This document shows positions 36,951 to 50,323 of a DNA stretch of 64,000 nucleotides, piece by piece (the first letter of the stretch is position 1; each line of letters opens with the position of its first letter). The notes under the pieces were generated by a model, which saw nothing but the letters and a program-made list of their open reading frames with translations, did not search any database and had not been told where the DNA came from. This stretch comes from Clonostachys chloroleuca. Lineage: Eukaryota > Ascomycota > Sordariomycetes > Hypocreales > Bionectriaceae. The stretch spans positions 2,728,001 through 2,792,000 of the forward strand of contig JBANAY010000003.1 in NCBI GenBank assembly GCA_037952775.1. The letters are read 5' to 3'. The position numbers and the translations under genes are program-made.

Positions 36951-39286
36951 ATGGATCGACAATCAGTGTACTCGACGCGCACGTATAATCCCACATTCGA
37001 CGACACCACCGACTCTCTCGCATTCAGCTCCAGAAAGAGCTTGAAGAGTTCGTCCTCGGCTTCAGATTGGACAACAACTACGTTTACAGGTGCGTCGCGC
37101 ATTTCTCTGGACTCTCGTCATACCCGTACTAACCTGGACACAGAGACCAGCTGAAAGAGAATGCGCTTCTGAAGAAGTATTACTGCGACATCAACATTAA
37201 CGACCTGATCTCCTACAACGAGGAGCTGGCACACCGACTCGCAACTGAGCCTGCCGACATCATCCCACTTGTAGGCTATCCCCTCGCGAATGTGTTCTTT
37301 TCCGACAGAAGCCTAATATGTCACAGTTCGAAGTTGCATTGGCAAAATGTACACATAGGATCCTCTTCCCTCACGACCCCAAGGCCGAGATCCCCAGCCA
37401 CCAGCTGCTGCTCCATTCGAACGCCGACGATGTCTCCATCAGGAACCTCGACTCGATGACGATTGCAAGACTAGTGCGAGTGCCTGGAATTGTCATTGGC
37501 GCCTCTGTCATGTCTTCCAAAGCCACAGTACTCGAGCTCAAATGCAGATCTTGCGGATACGAGACTGGCATTCCCATTCTTGGCGGCTTCACCGGCGTGA
37601 CCCTGCCCCGCCAGTGCGGCCGAGAGCGTGGGCCTGCGGATAAAGAAACGCCCAAGTGTCCGCTTGACCCCTACTTTGTCCTCCACGAGAAGTCCAAGTT
37701 TGTCGACCAGCAGATTATCAAGCTACAAGAAGCCCCCGACCAGGTGCCGGTGGGAGAATTGCCTCGACATGTGTTGGTGTCGGCAGACCGATACCTGACC
37801 AACCGCGTTGTTCCTGGGTCGAGATGTACTGTTATGGGCATCTTCTCCATCTACCAGAACAAGGCGTCCAAGAACTCGTCAACGAGCGGAGCTGTGGCTA
37901 TCCGAACACCCTACCTCAGGGCGGTCGGCATTTCTACTAGCCTGGACAAGGGTGCCAAGGGCGACATGATCTTCACAGAAGAAGAGGAGCAAGAGTTTCT
38001 GTCCATGAGTAAGAGTAAGGATCTTTACGAAAAGATGGCCAGATGTATTGCTCCTTCCATCTACGGTAACCATGATATCAAAAAAGCTATTCTTTGTCTC
38101 CTGCTCGGCGGGTCCAAGAAAATCCTTCCCGACGGCATGAAGCTCAGAGGAGACATCAACGTCCTGCTTCTGGGTGACCCCGGTACTGCCAAGTCACAGC
38201 TGCTTAAATTCGTGGAAAAGGCGGCGCCAGTAGCCATCTACACGTCAGGAAAGGGTTCATCCGCAGCAGGTTTGACCGCTTCAGTCCAGCGTGATCAGTC
38301 AACGAGGGAGTTCTACCTTGAAGGCGGTGCCATGGTTCTGGCCGATGGTGGTGTTGTTTGTATCGACGAGTTCGACAAGATGCGCGACGAAGATCGTGTT
38401 GCTATTCACGAAGCAATGGAGCAGCAGACAATCTCAATTGCCAAGGCTGGTATCACGACCATTCTCAATGCCCGAACATCCGTTCTTGCTGCCGCCAATC
38501 CCATCTTCGGACGATACGATGATATGAAAACGCCGGGAGAGAACATCGATTTCCAGACAACCATTCTGTCCCGTTTCGACATGATCTTCATCGTCAAGGA
38601 CGAGCACTCCAGAGCCAAGGATGAGACTATGGCCAAGCACGTCTTGAGCTTGCACTCTGGAGGTGGTGTAGAGGAGGCGTCTGAGGCTGAAATCTCCGTT
38701 GAGAAGATGAAGCGATACATCACATACTGTAAAACGTGAGTCCTGCGACCCTTGGCATAAATCTAAGATGACATACTGACTATGATGATAGTCGAATGGC
38801 TCCTCGCCTGGACAAGGAAGCCGCCGAGATGTTGTCATCCCATTTTGTCACCATTCGCCGACAAGTTCATGCAGCTGAAATGGAAGCAAACAGCCGTTCG
38901 TCTATCCCCATCACCGTGCGTCAGCTGGAGGCCATCGTCCGTATAACCGAGTCACTGGCGAAGCTTGAATTGGAACCAATTGCCAAAGTCAGGCACGTCA
39001 ACGAAGCCATTCGGCTTTTCATCATCTCTCCACCATGGATGCCGTCAATCAAGGCAGTAATCAGGGTAGTAGGGAGCTGAATGACGAGGCCACCAGAGTT
39101 GAAGCGGAATTGAAGAGGCGATTGCCGATCGGCTGGAGCACCAGCCTGGCCACACTGAGGCGGGAGATGGTCGAGGGCAAAGGCTACAGCGAGCAAGCGC
39201 TGAACAGAGCCTTGATGATCTTGCAACGAAGGGATACGATAATGTTCAGGAACCAAGGAGCACAGGTTTACCGAAACGGTGCTTAA
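36951..39286 (+). CDS. MCM5: Replicative helicase subunit Mcm5, with two frameshifts
   Basis: Mcm5 is one of six subunits of the MCM2-7 helicase that unwinds DNA at replication forks. Exons: 36951-37089, 37144-37270, 37327-38735 and 38792-39286, with consistent phases. The zinc ribbon ([15 protein letters not shown] ... CGRERG ... KCPL), Walker A ([15 protein letters not shown]), Walker B (VCIDEFDKM) and arginine finger (ILSRFDMIF) are intact. Two breaks occur, each explained by an extra CT dinucleotide: at 37014-37019 (frame TTDS, then [15 protein letters not shown]) and at 39025-39030 (EAIRLF, then [14 protein letters not shown]). With both removed the protein is about 721 residues, the family norm, and ends VYRNGA. 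Because the gene is essential, assembly error is the simplest explanation. Confidence 0.95.
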
Positions 39287-42138
39287 TGCGAGGCAAATTT
39301 AATGATGTCAATGTTTGATGTTTAGGCGCAGAGTGTTTGGGTTAGATGTGGCATGTGGCATGTTGAGTAGATCAATAATAATGAAAACGACTACAAAATC
39401 CGTCATCTTTTGCCATTATAGGTCATTTAACTACGAGCACCAATTGCTACAACTAGTTGGCTCAATCATTTCAATGATTCCGGCGTAAAACGTGGGCAAA
39501 GCGTTCAAGGCAATTCAACCGCTGGGCTGCCAGAGAATGAGGCCCAGCGAATATAGCGAGAGGCAGACCTACCTTCCTACCTCAGCGGTTGACGCTCCTC
39601 TTGCAGAACCTGAATTGGGTAGCTCGCCAACGCAAAAGAGCCAACCCATAGAAGCGAGATGCTCTCCTCCCATCGTACTGAGCAGTTGCGGCCCAAAGAT
39701 GGATTTGAGCACATGCATCTCGAGTCCCTCATCGGCCCATTTCAACATTTTCGGCCACGCAATCCTCAAGCTTTGTGCAGGCGGTGAAGAACAGAGAGAG
39801 TGGAATATTGATCAGCAGATGCCCAATCACTCAAGCTACTCGTCAGCCGCATCCCCGTGGGGGCCGATTCGTGCAGGTAGATGCTGGGCTGCGCGTGCTC
39901 GATGCAGCGATGATGCCCATCGCCGCCGGCCGGTCAATCAACTGGCTGCTCTTGGAAGGGGGGCCGATCCGCTTGTATCGAAACCCGCCAGGTACTTGCG
40001 AGTACATGGAGGAGTGAAATGTCGAGACTCGGCTGTGCTTCTTGGCGACGACGCACGATGTGATCCGCCGGTTGAGGATGTGGTTGCATCCCCCTCAGTA
40101 GTATGTGAATCATACCGAAGATGATCAGCTCCGGACGAGATAGACCATTCAACGTCCGCAACGTCGACGACATGTAGGCTATGCTCGGTGCAGATGCTCG
40201 TTCGTGACACGTAGGAGATGGCGATTGGGAGCTTGGAGGTTGGGGGCGATTGAAGGCAAACGGGTGGATCGAACTCCGAGTATGACGCCAACACGAGCAT
40301 GCCCAAGGCGAACGCTCGCTAGAAGGAAGCGGTCTAGAGCTAGGTTAGGAGCATGCGACATGTCTGCGCATACCGATATTGATGTCAATCACGGCTAGCC
40401 TTCGATGGGTCGGGCCGTAGATCAGAACGACGAGGGGGAGATCGAATGACATCTTTCAACAGCCGCCCGTCAGGGAAGATGCCGTAGCGCAAGAGATGGC
40501 CGTGGGCTCTGAATGTCCCAGGGACCCAGCAGACTGTCAAGCATCCATTCTTTCTGGAGTTACCCAACCCACAGTCGGCCGCGACCAGAAACAACCTGGG
40601 CAACGATACAAGGAGATCACGTGATCTCCATGATCACGTTTTGTCAGTTGTGGCCATTCTAACTGGACGAAGGGAGCAGATTCTCCGAGGCGCTGACTAT
40701 CCTCTATATGCCTGCCATGCTGGTAAGTTGCAACCAGTGATATTGGAGAATGGATCTGTACAAATGACAATGTTTTCATCTCTTTTTCCTGCGGGAGGAG
40801 TGATTCCAGTATTCGGGAGATTGCACGCGACGGCGGAGGTTGGGACGAGGCTGGGACAAGGTTTCTTTTGTCCGTGCTTGAGTCGTTGAGGTCAGTGCAA
40901 ACCCGGCAAGTCTGCATCGCTTTATGCCTTGCAAGACAGCCTAAGGATAGAGCTGGATAGGTAGCTCGCTGAATCTGTTGAGCTTTCCCAAAGATGTTGA
41001 CTGCCGGCCCCCCGGTCTGGCAGATTTTTTGGGCGGGGGTCGTCAGCCTATCACTAGAAGGCTACAGGCCGCTCGTTTGAGCATCTTGAAGATAGTCGCA
41101 GCGACTGGTTTAGTGTTGGCTAGGACCAAGTAATTTGTATGGACGAGAAACTCGCATAGATGAGAATTGAGGAAGGAGAAAGGAGGGGGAAATGAACACA
41201 GTTTCATGGAAGATAAGCGAGGCATGCATGTGTATGTATATATTTTGGCTAGACCTACAGAACTTGCGGTGAACACCGAGGCATGTACCTACGAAGTTTG
41301 TTTACTGTTACCAGAGGTACATAATACATCCGTTAGTGTTGTGATTAGCAGGGCAACGCGCATCACACAAACAAACCCCTGGACCCAGCATGCATGCACG
41401 GCAGAGTGAATCCCTAGGTAGGCACCAGTCGTTGGGGACGACTGGGTGCTCTCCTGCAAATTTCATAGAAATAGTATGCATACACCTTATAAGACAAAGT
41501 ACATAGTAGATAGCATATGTACAGCCAGGATGATCATGAAACGCCTCCGTGAAATCATAATTATAACCCTTACCCATGTCCCGTCTGAACACAACGGTGC
41601 GGTTTCGACTTGGATTCACCCCAGACACGCAGCATGCACTGCCGAGGGAAGATACCGCACAGACGCTACTTACCTGCGGCGCGTCCACATTCAGCTGCCC
41701 AAGGGTTGTACTCACCTGGCTTGATCAAGACTCGCTTGTTGCTCCTCGTCCCTTTCAAGCAGTCTTCTTCCACTGCTACTTAGCTTGTATACCTAGGTAA
41801 GTATACAAGTCACTTTGATACCTCAGGATGGGTACATAGCCAGCCACCTTGAGGTGGGACTGGCACCTGGCCAAGGAGCACCCGTCGCCTCTGTGCTTAC
41901 TCCTACATATCTACCCAGAACAACATCTCAACTTTCCATAGGAGAATCATCACGATCTTACAGTCTTCATGGTGTTGGTAAGCCAGTCGCTGGAACATTT
42001 ATCTTGAGATTAACTAACGATCTTGAAACTAGGTAGATACTGTGTCTTCCAACACGACTTCCATTGTCATACGAGACCAATCAACACCACCTTCTCGATC
42101 TTACACACAGAGCATAGCCATCAACGAAACCTCTCGAC
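39287..42138. other. Interval without a recognised gene
   Basis: No convincing gene in 2.85 kb. Overlapping frames of 60-210 codons on both strands at 39492-40917 have no recognisable family. A minus-strand start at about 40454 (MSFDLPLVVLIYGPTHRRLA) could be a membrane-helix exon, but no consistent continuation was found. From 41.2 kb on the DNA carries several TACCT/AGGTA motifs and a short hairpin. Confidence 0.35.
41784..41809. repeat. Short perfect hairpin around a CCTAGG palindrome
   Basis: Arms CTTGTATAC (41784-41792) and GTATACAAG (41801-41809) are exact complements around an 8-base loop containing CTAGGTA. It lies in a stretch rich in CCTAGGTA-type palindromes. Function unknown. Confidence 0.6.
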
Positions 42139-43376
42139 TCAATTCCCACCAACGTTAACATTAACGAGAACAGCCAGGTAGGCAAGCACATAAACTAGTA
42201 GGTGATCACTGTCCTGTCCTGGTAACCACCACACGAGGAAGAGAAAAAAGATGAGAGCTGAACCTGCGAGAACAGAAATATTCACCGGCTTTGGAAAAGC
42301 CTCTGTCGCTAGAACAACAATAGGTGTCCCGATTACGATGCTAGCTCCCAGGATCAACGCCGTTGTCAAGGTCCTAACCAACCCTTTGGTTTGCATCCGA
42401 TCTCCAACCGCACCGGGGCCGATTCGGACTTCTTCAACGGGGAATAGCCACATCTGAGTTCGTCAACAACTTGCATTAGCGGTTATCAAGCACATAGGTC
42501 GATGTTGAGTCGTATATACGTACCAGCCACGAGGGAATACGGTCGTGAATCCGGTCGTTAATAACAGGCATAGTGAGAGATCGTGCCAAATCCTCAACTC
42601 TCGGTTTGCGATTCATCTTTTTCCACTCTCCATTCTGGTCAGCCCACTCATCGTCGACGATGTTTCCCGTGGCAAAACATTGCGCAAGGCGTTCATGGTC
42701 ACGGTGGGACAAATGCGAAAGGCCCTCGACGACGTGCCACTTATGCGCCAGGTCGACTACATCAGGTGTTAGATGGCCATCGGACATTCCATCTGCACTT
42801 GAATACTCACGTTGCGAGACGACCTTATCATCTAATTCATTAATGAGTCGCAGTAAGGCTTCCTTATCGCCTGACTGGAAGGCGGCAGACACCTGCTTGC
42901 GACATTCATTTGCAAGATAAGTTTTGATTAAGCTCACCAGTGCGACATGCTCTGGGTTGACTCTGATGGCCCGGTAAGCGTCATCCATGCCTTGGAGACT
43001 AGCTGCATTGAATATCTTTGGGAAGACTGTCGATGTGTTAGCTCGCCTTCTTACTTCAAGGGTGTTCAACGTACCGGACTGTCCCCAGTCTGCTTCTGCC
43101 GCGACACCTTTTTACTGTCAGCATCCCGAACCATTTCCCCCTCGCACTCCATTGAACACTCTTACCTGGTGCTGCATTGTCAATTCCAGTTTGGCCAGCC
43201 TCATGGGTATCCCGTCGAGCGCCCTCGCTGGATACTACCTCTGCAGTCCCAGCCTGCCCAGCCTCTGCAGCGCCGAGGGATCGAAGTAGTATCCCCAGCG
43301 GCTGATCAGGTCCACACCCATTGTGGTCACTGGTGGGGCTTGCGATCCTAGCTGATGGAGGATTGGCAGAAGGCAT
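42139..43376 (-). CDS. Predicted membrane protein with three C-terminal helices
   Basis: Four exons on the minus strand: 43376-43166, 43107-43075 (33 bp), 43026-42524 and 42453-42139. All phases agree, giving 353 residues (363 if an in-frame ATG at 43406 is used). The N-terminus is disordered, the middle is a soluble helical region (AYRAIRVNPEHVALVSLIKT; HKWHVVEGLSHLSHRDHERL), and the C-terminus has three probable membrane helices (TALILGASIVIGTPIVVLAT, LAGSALIFFLFLVWWLP, HLLVYVLAYLAVLVNV). The layout recalls the fungal DUF6594 group (soluble part plus C-terminal helices), but key sequence features were not confirmed. No function is assigned. Confidence 0.65.
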
Positions 43377-44395
43377 TTTCAGATACGGAGTTAATTGTGA
43401 GTTCAATTGTTTAATGTTGGGCTTGGTTTATCTTGTGCCCTCAACTGGGGCAAAGGGGGATATTAAATATTCTTCGATTGCTGATTATCTTAGTGAGAAG
43501 AGTCATCTCCAACTGCCTCGATCGATTACTTGCAGATACTCTTCATGCAACTCTTCACCGACAAACAAGCACTTGCCTCCTGAGCCCGATAAGGCGGCCA
43601 ACCACGAGGATGGTCGCCTGACTCTAGTTTCCAATCCTGATACCCAGTTTAACGAAGGCGACATCGAAAGAGGCTCTTGGGACGGAGGGTGGGTGGAGAG
43701 CTGGTGCCCAAAGCGTCCAGTGTCACGACATCCAAGTATCCTCAGGTACCAAGGAGCCCGGTATACCTGTTGGCTGGCCACGAGGTGGTGGAGCAGGCCC
43801 AGAGCCAAACAGCGCTGGCCTTTGAGGTTTCTGCCTGCACGACATGCTCACGGCTAATTGCGCGCATATAATCTGCCGACTATACGCGAGCATAGGTACT
43901 ATAGCCGTCGATTACGGATCCCATCGTACAAGCCTATTGATCCCATTAGTCACCTGCCCAAAATACACTGGATTTTTTTTTTTTGGAGATCCGATCTGGA
44001 TTCCTGGGGTCAGGGGACAAGGGCAGCCTCCTGAATAGGTTAGCAACTGCGGGAGGATGCTTGCCGATAGACACTATAATCACGGACACAATCGAGAAAT
44101 TACTCGGATAGTTCACGTTCTTCAGATATTCTCTTTCGACTTGGACGGCTTTGACTTGACATTCTTCGTGATCCTAACTAGCTGACAACTCGAGACCCCC
44201 GTAGTTTTCGTCCCCCCTTTTCTCTATTATGAGTTAGTGAATGATGCCATTGAGTTGCCTGGGGTATTTGTTGTAGTAACTCTTACATAACTCTCGTTTG
44301 CTTGACATAACCGGGTACTGGTCACAACTCGTAATCCCGTGACTATCCAAAGACATTAACAACCATTGCATCGTAGATGGCTTTCATCCAACCCT

Positions 44396-44509
44396 TCAAT
44401 CATCAAGAGGATCGTCGAGTTGGCCGCGCTTATTCCTTGGCACAACGACCACCGGTCGAATTGGTTTCTTGACCGGAGCTGACCCCTTTGGAATGATGAA
44501 GTGGTTCAT
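44396..44509 (-). CDS. Possible small or 3'-terminal coding frame of unknown function
   Basis: A 37-codon frame starts MNHFIIPKGSAPVKKPIRPV and ends DDPLDD. The frame stays open upstream to about 44597, where a CCTAG could be a splice acceptor (then LYLHPNQPEPPFSEGE). The composition, Pro/Lys-rich then acidic, looks protein-like rather than random. It may be the last exon of a short gene. No family recognised. Confidence 0.2.
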   Translation of the reverse strand: MNHFIIPKGSAPVKKPIRPVVVVPRNKRGQLDDPLDD

Positions 44510-47324
44510 ATTGAATAGGATGGTTGCTTGCTTCTTGGTTTCACCTTCTGAGAAGGGAGGCTCTGGCTGATTGGGATGGAGGTAAAGATTCTAGGATAAA
44601 GGATATGATAGAGCAGAAGCACGGTTATGGAGAGTTTTGGGTATAGCAAAGCAATTTATATTTTGGGGGTTCACACAACATTTAAGGCAAACTAAAGTCT
44701 AACACTTCGAAAAATACCTAATGAAGGCAGAATTGACCCCTGGAAGCTGTATGCAATGCCAGGGGTTGCGGCCAGCAAGGCGACCTAAAGAAGAAAAGAA
44801 AAATACACAACCACACAAACCACAGCCAGCCTCAAGGGGGAGTGTGTACTCATCGCTAATGGAGACTGGCAGACTCTAATCTGAGGGTCCGTGCTGTCCC
44901 GCCTATCTCCTGGGGCAAGAACGAATTGTGATACCATCGCTCTCCTTGTAGAGGGTGTATTTAAATGTTGCGGGAGTGTCTCCCGGGTTACGTTCATCTT
45001 CCGGGTCAGCTTCCATGGGAAAAACCCTAGCTAGCCCTAAGAAACAAGGGAGGGCACAATCTAGGAGCACATTGGATGGCACAGGCGTGTTGTGCCGGAA
45101 ATTTGGCTCCAGAATGGAGCGACCCAACGTCGCTAGCTGGCCATGGGATATGGTCAGCAACAGGGGATAAACGCGAGACGGATATACACCACACTGGGCC
45201 TCCTCCGTAATTGTACCTGGTCGCTGCACAAAGGATGTGCTTTGATGGGCTTGTTTTAGCTGTGGATCTCTCATTGCCAGTCCTTGTTTTGGTTCAAATT
45301 GAATTCGGCCAGCTAACTGCCAACGCCTTTACAGACCCTAGTTAATGCCCTGACCTAGGTACCTGTATCTAGCCTTGTACCTTGGGCCAAAACCCCTATC
45401 TGCACCTGCAATTCTTCCATACAGAGTGTGAGCACTGCTCGGCAGTCTCATGGCTTTGATTGAATGGCTTCTGCAGAGACAAGGATGGCCTCCTGTGCGG
45501 GCGATAGAGGCACGCGCTGCACCAGATTGCTTGAAAGGGTCAGCAACGCGCCTCTCCTAGTTGAGACTGAGTTCCCCTTCCCCCTCGTCTCTTTCCCCAT
45601 GTGACCTAACTCCTCCCTGCACACCATCTGCGTATTCCTTACCCCTACACTATGTTGGCTAAGCCAAGACTGTCAGACGAGGACACAATCCCGTGCGTGT
45701 AAACTTCAAATCTGAAATTGAGGGAAATACCCCTACCAGTCCCTGTCACGCTAGTACTAAGGTCCAGTCATTGTACTCCGTACACTTTATGCATTTTGAT
45801 CTGCAAGCGACATAAAAAGGAATTGTGAAGGATACATACCAAGACAAGCGATAGCGGAATAACCATGTTTTGATTCGAAAATACGCCAATGGGCACGTCG
45901 AAGACAGCTCACGGCAGAACCAAACGCAAGCGACACTAGACTGGCCTGCTGCCCATCGAAAGCAATGCATTTCTGACGCAATTTGCATCCATGACTACTT
46001 GGGTAGCACTGAACCTCGCAGCCACACACACATGGCTGTATCCGCACTAAACACTGCCCTTCTTCTCTCCATGCACTGCCTCGATTGACGAGAGAGCTGG
46101 CAAGGCTGTACGTACTTAGCCCACGACAGAATTACCATACCAAAGTCCCCCCTTTGGTGCGCATTGTTCCCTCCATGCTCACGCCATTCGAGGCATTTTC
46201 AGCCCCATTATCTTCAATCTGATATGATCCATCGTGTTTAATGGTCGCCAAGTGAGGAGGCAGTGCCGGAGTGTCGTGCAACCTCGCTGCATGCCTGGGC
46301 ATTCCGGTGGCCAATCAGCTTCACAGCCTGACAACGCGTTTTGAATCGCGACGCGGCTTTGGAGACTGAAAATGAAACGTATATATCCTCTTGTGTTACA
46401 CGATTAAGAACTAGCACTTTGCTTTTGCCTCGGTTTGTGGGCGAAGAAGTGGTGGGATAACATTGCTCTGTCGGGTTATCTCGCTGGAACCTGAGCGACG
46501 ATGCACGCCCTACTTCAGAAGGGACTTAGGTTATGGAACAAACAGTTTCGTTGAGCTTCACTTGTCGAGAATGGTATCATCCTGTTATAACTCCAAAGCG
46601 ATAGAATCCAAAGCGATAGAATGAGGTCTATGTATAAGTAAGCTATGTCCCGATTTAGTAGGTCATCAGACAACCTCCATATATAAGGCTGGCCATCGCT
46701 GCCCATGGATCCGTGCCCCTGGACGTATTATCCCCGCTAATTTCCCCTTTCTCTGCTCGATTTCATTTGCAATGCTCCGAGACCAGTCTTATCGAGGAAT
46801 GATTGGTCTATCACATTGCTATATACCGAGAATTTGATGCCCTTGCATGATTCCGAGTCTGGGAGCTTGAACCGAGCCCCAATATATGCCATAGCTCTCG
46901 TATAAGGGAGGCACTTGGGCCACCGCTTATCTAGAGGTGCCGTGATTATCGTAGTTCGGTAGCTTTTGCTTCGTACGTCATCAGTCCCTTAGCCTTCTGG
47001 TTGGCCTCTTTATTACACAGAGGACTCCATATTTGCTTTCTTAATTCGTAGACTGGGATATATTCAAAAAGCAACGCAGCCTTCCTAATGACTCTAGCTT
47101 TAACTATTCCGGGTCTAGAGAGCTTGTTTTCGATCCAAGTCGATTTCAGACTTGGCGATTCAGCCATTTTTGAATCGCTGACATTTGATGTATGACTTCA
47201 TCAAATTTTCCCCTATGAGGTTCTTTCTAGGATACCCTCTAGTGGCAGGTTTTGATCAAAAGCCCCAGATGTAATTCAAATATAACAGACCCGTTCAAAA
47301 TCCGTTTTTTTTTTAAGACAACTG

Positions 47325-47329
<5 letters not shown>

Positions 47330-47359
<30 letters not shown>
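47330..47359. repeat. Poly-T tract of about 30 bases
   Basis: An uninterrupted T run of roughly 30 bases follows a shorter T run at about 47306-47315. Read on the minus strand it is a poly-A tail-like tract, with the protein-like minus-strand frame 47910-47719 on its 5' side. It could mark a decayed retroposed sequence or simply a homopolymer. Confidence 0.6.
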
Positions 47360-47360
<1 letters not shown>

Positions 47361-50170
47361 GAATAGGGATCGAGTATTTTGACCAATACGGGCTACAACA
47401 CTGAAGTGATAGGTCTTGAGATAGACTTCATTTCACTTCATTGACGATATGCTTCGCAGGCGGCCAGACTAGAAGTAGCCAGTTGAAAGTTTGTCAATAT
47501 TACTCCTTTGACTGTAGATGAGCTTCATGTGTGGGTGCAATCTGGCTGAAGGGATACGGCCAAATCGCCGCGTACTTGTCCGTTGAGATCTAAGTCGATA
47601 GATGGCAGGTCCACATATGATTGTTTTCTCTTTGAAAGAGGTAAGAGGCGATCCCTGTTGTGAACAGCCGTTTTATATTGGCGGTTAGTAGCCACAGTGT
47701 TGGTAATGGGGGCAGTTTTTACTCGACCGTGGGCTGCCCCTCATGCTGCATGAGCCAATCGATGCGGTATTTCATAGTTCTGGCCTCTACAAGGCTTTCA
47801 TACACTATGTTTGGATGAATGAAGTTGTCGAAGTAACTGGCTTCAGATCTAGGCAACCTGTCGAGGCCGCGGTGGGGGATCTTGGAATTTTCATCGTGCG
47901 ACTCATCCATCTATGAACAGAGGTGGAGGATGCTGGCCTAGGGCAGACAGGGCTTGAAGGAGAATTTATAGTCAAAAGGAAGCATGTCATCCCTTGCAAT
48001 TCCCCCTGCCGTCACAGATGTAATGCAGCTTGTGCGCTAAGACGCGTACTCTCCCCACTGCATCGTACTTCTGATGACCCTTATTGACCTCGTCATCTCC
48101 TCTTCATCTCTCGTCGTCTCTCGTTGCCTGCTTGCCGTGTGCCTCGTTCTGTTCTTGTGCGTTTCTTCGTCATTGAAACCATTCTCACTCCCTGACACAA
48201 TTCCTTCACCAATCCTACAATTGAGATCCTTCCCCCAAGTGTTTCTTGATAAAGCTACTTGTTTTTTTTTATTTACGCGCAGTATCCGCCATAAATCAAG
48301 CAAATTTCGTCTCTAGTCAATCAATCGCCAGGGATGATGATGCTGAGCACATTAACCGCCATGCACTAACCTCTCAAATACGCCAATGCCACATCACAAT
48401 GTTGGCAGCATGTGACTGGTAAATATGCGTCCCCGTCCACTTGCAGAAACCTGGACAAATCAGCGGCAAGACAACCATGTCCTTTCATCATATTATTACT
48501 CCACTAAACCTAATGTGACGTCTTTAGACGTTCTCCTTATGCTTGATTACGTCCAGCTGAAAATGGCACCCTAGTGAGTGGCCTCCCATAGTTATGGTCG
48601 AGATTGAAAAAAAGTCTACCTGGAGGAAGACTCTGGCTGCAAACATAATCGAGAATGTTGCTAGCTGTGTGAATTGTGTCCCTAGTAACAGTCAGGGCAC
48701 GAGATCCTAGAAATCCTGGGAGCGAGGGGCAGAAATCCGCCATACCTTACTGACTAATTCTCTGCGTGGGGACAGCTGTGCCATGCCTTCGAACCCCAAA
48801 CAGGGGAGCAGACACAAAAAGCAAAACAAATTAGCCCTGAGCTTCACCACAACATGGATTGCAAGTTTTCTATTAGTTTCAGTACCGTTTGATACCAAGT
48901 TGCGAGGGGTCTGTGACTGATTAGACTATCAGTCCTTGAAGATGGGCGCTCCAGAATCTAACCATAGAAAACGAGGGCATCAACTCTTTTGTCGAATGGA
49001 GGAGGAATACGTTGTTAGCACTACCCTTCCAACTGACTTTGCTACGAGGTAGCTAGCTACGGTTCCAACCCGCCATTAAGCAGGTAATTTGGAGTTAAAT
49101 GCTAGCCAGCATGGCCTTCCACAGCTCATATTCTCCTCAATATATTACGTTCGTTAGCTATTTCCTTATATTAATCACGTTTCTGTGTTGCTTTTGGTAC
49201 TCGAAAGCAATCGTGGATCAATATTTTATTGATTGCCGTTTCCCCCTTTCTGAAAAATGAGAATCGCTCGACCCAAGCTCGGCGATTGACCATTGTTTGA
49301 CCAATTTGACCAATAAAGCAGAGCTTATATTATGTCCTTTACACACATAGAAGATTGAATATTATTTCTATATGTTGTAGCCAATATTGCCCAATATGGT
49401 ACGACTTTTTTGTTGGAAAAAGTATTCAACCCAGCGTGGTTAGCCTTGATGATATGCGAGCCAATGCCGCAGGCTCTTAGTCAATATTCGTAATCAAATA
49501 TGAAAAGCATCATATTTTCATATCGTCTTATCTTAAATAAAATATACCTGCTTCATTAGCTTTACTTGTGGTGGCATGCGTTCCATGATCGAAGAATGTC
49601 CAAGCATTATTGCGACTGTGGACGGGCCTTGAATATTGGGCCGATATGGCCCAGGCGTACCTGTCAGGCCCTGATCCAGAGGGGCCCAGAGGCCAAAGAG
49701 GGAAGAGTATACGCATTTATTCCTTCGTAGGACGGTGGCGTCCACCCCCAAAGCTCGAGGTTACCGACAAGGTCAAGTGCCGTGAGTGTGTAGTGCGTTG
49801 ATTCTGTGAGATCGTTCAGACATCCGGGGATGAAATCTTGGTTTTCTCGATCAGCCCTGCTTGATTGTTCGATGAGGCATTTTCACTGTTCTGGCTGCTC
49901 CTGGAATCGGGAGGGCCCCTGCATGAGTTATGTGTTACTGCCGGGCCCATTTTGCAACATGCCTCAGAGAATTTGTGTGATTGGAGAGGCATTGCATGTT
50001 TATAGCCCAGCATCCATCCATCCGTCATATGAAAGGAGGACGCTGGCTGAACTCCAAAGGAGATGGCCGAGTGAATATATATATGTTGTGCTCTCTGAAA
50101 GGAGTCAAACGTCCGCTCTGCCGCGGTCTTGGACAGGCACTTTAGGCTTTAGCGCACCCTCATATCACCC

Positions 50171-50323
50171 CTACCCATCGCGTTCATCACCCTGGTCATC
50201 ACTCCCGTCGGTTCCGTCGCTCTCGACACTTGTATCGACACTTAGATCGACATTTAGGTCAACGCTCTCGACACTTAGGTCGTCGCTTCCTATCACTCCA
50301 GCCGACACTACTGAGGTAGACAT
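50171..50323 (-). CDS. Possible 50-residue acidic repeat peptide
   Basis: A minus-strand frame starts MSTSVVSAGVIGSDD and continues with imperfect repeats of DLSVDxSVES (positions about 50200-50290), ending DDQGDERDG. The DNA repeat is about 12-18 bp, based on CGACACTTAGRTCGACA-like units on the plus strand. The plus strand is also open here (STLVSTLRSTF), so coding direction is not certain. No family. Confidence 0.2.
   Translation of the reverse strand: MSTSVVSAGVIGSDDLSVESVDLNVDLSVDTSVESDGTDGSDDQGDERDG

Noticed and set aside
39492..40124. 210-codon plus-strand frame and overlapping minus-strand frames
   Set aside because: Composition is irregular, no family resemblance, and both strands are equally open; treated as chance in GC-rich sequence.
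40255..40285. GAGTTCGATCC (minus strand) resembling a tRNA T-loop
   Set aside because: No upstream A box at the right spacing and no acceptor stem.
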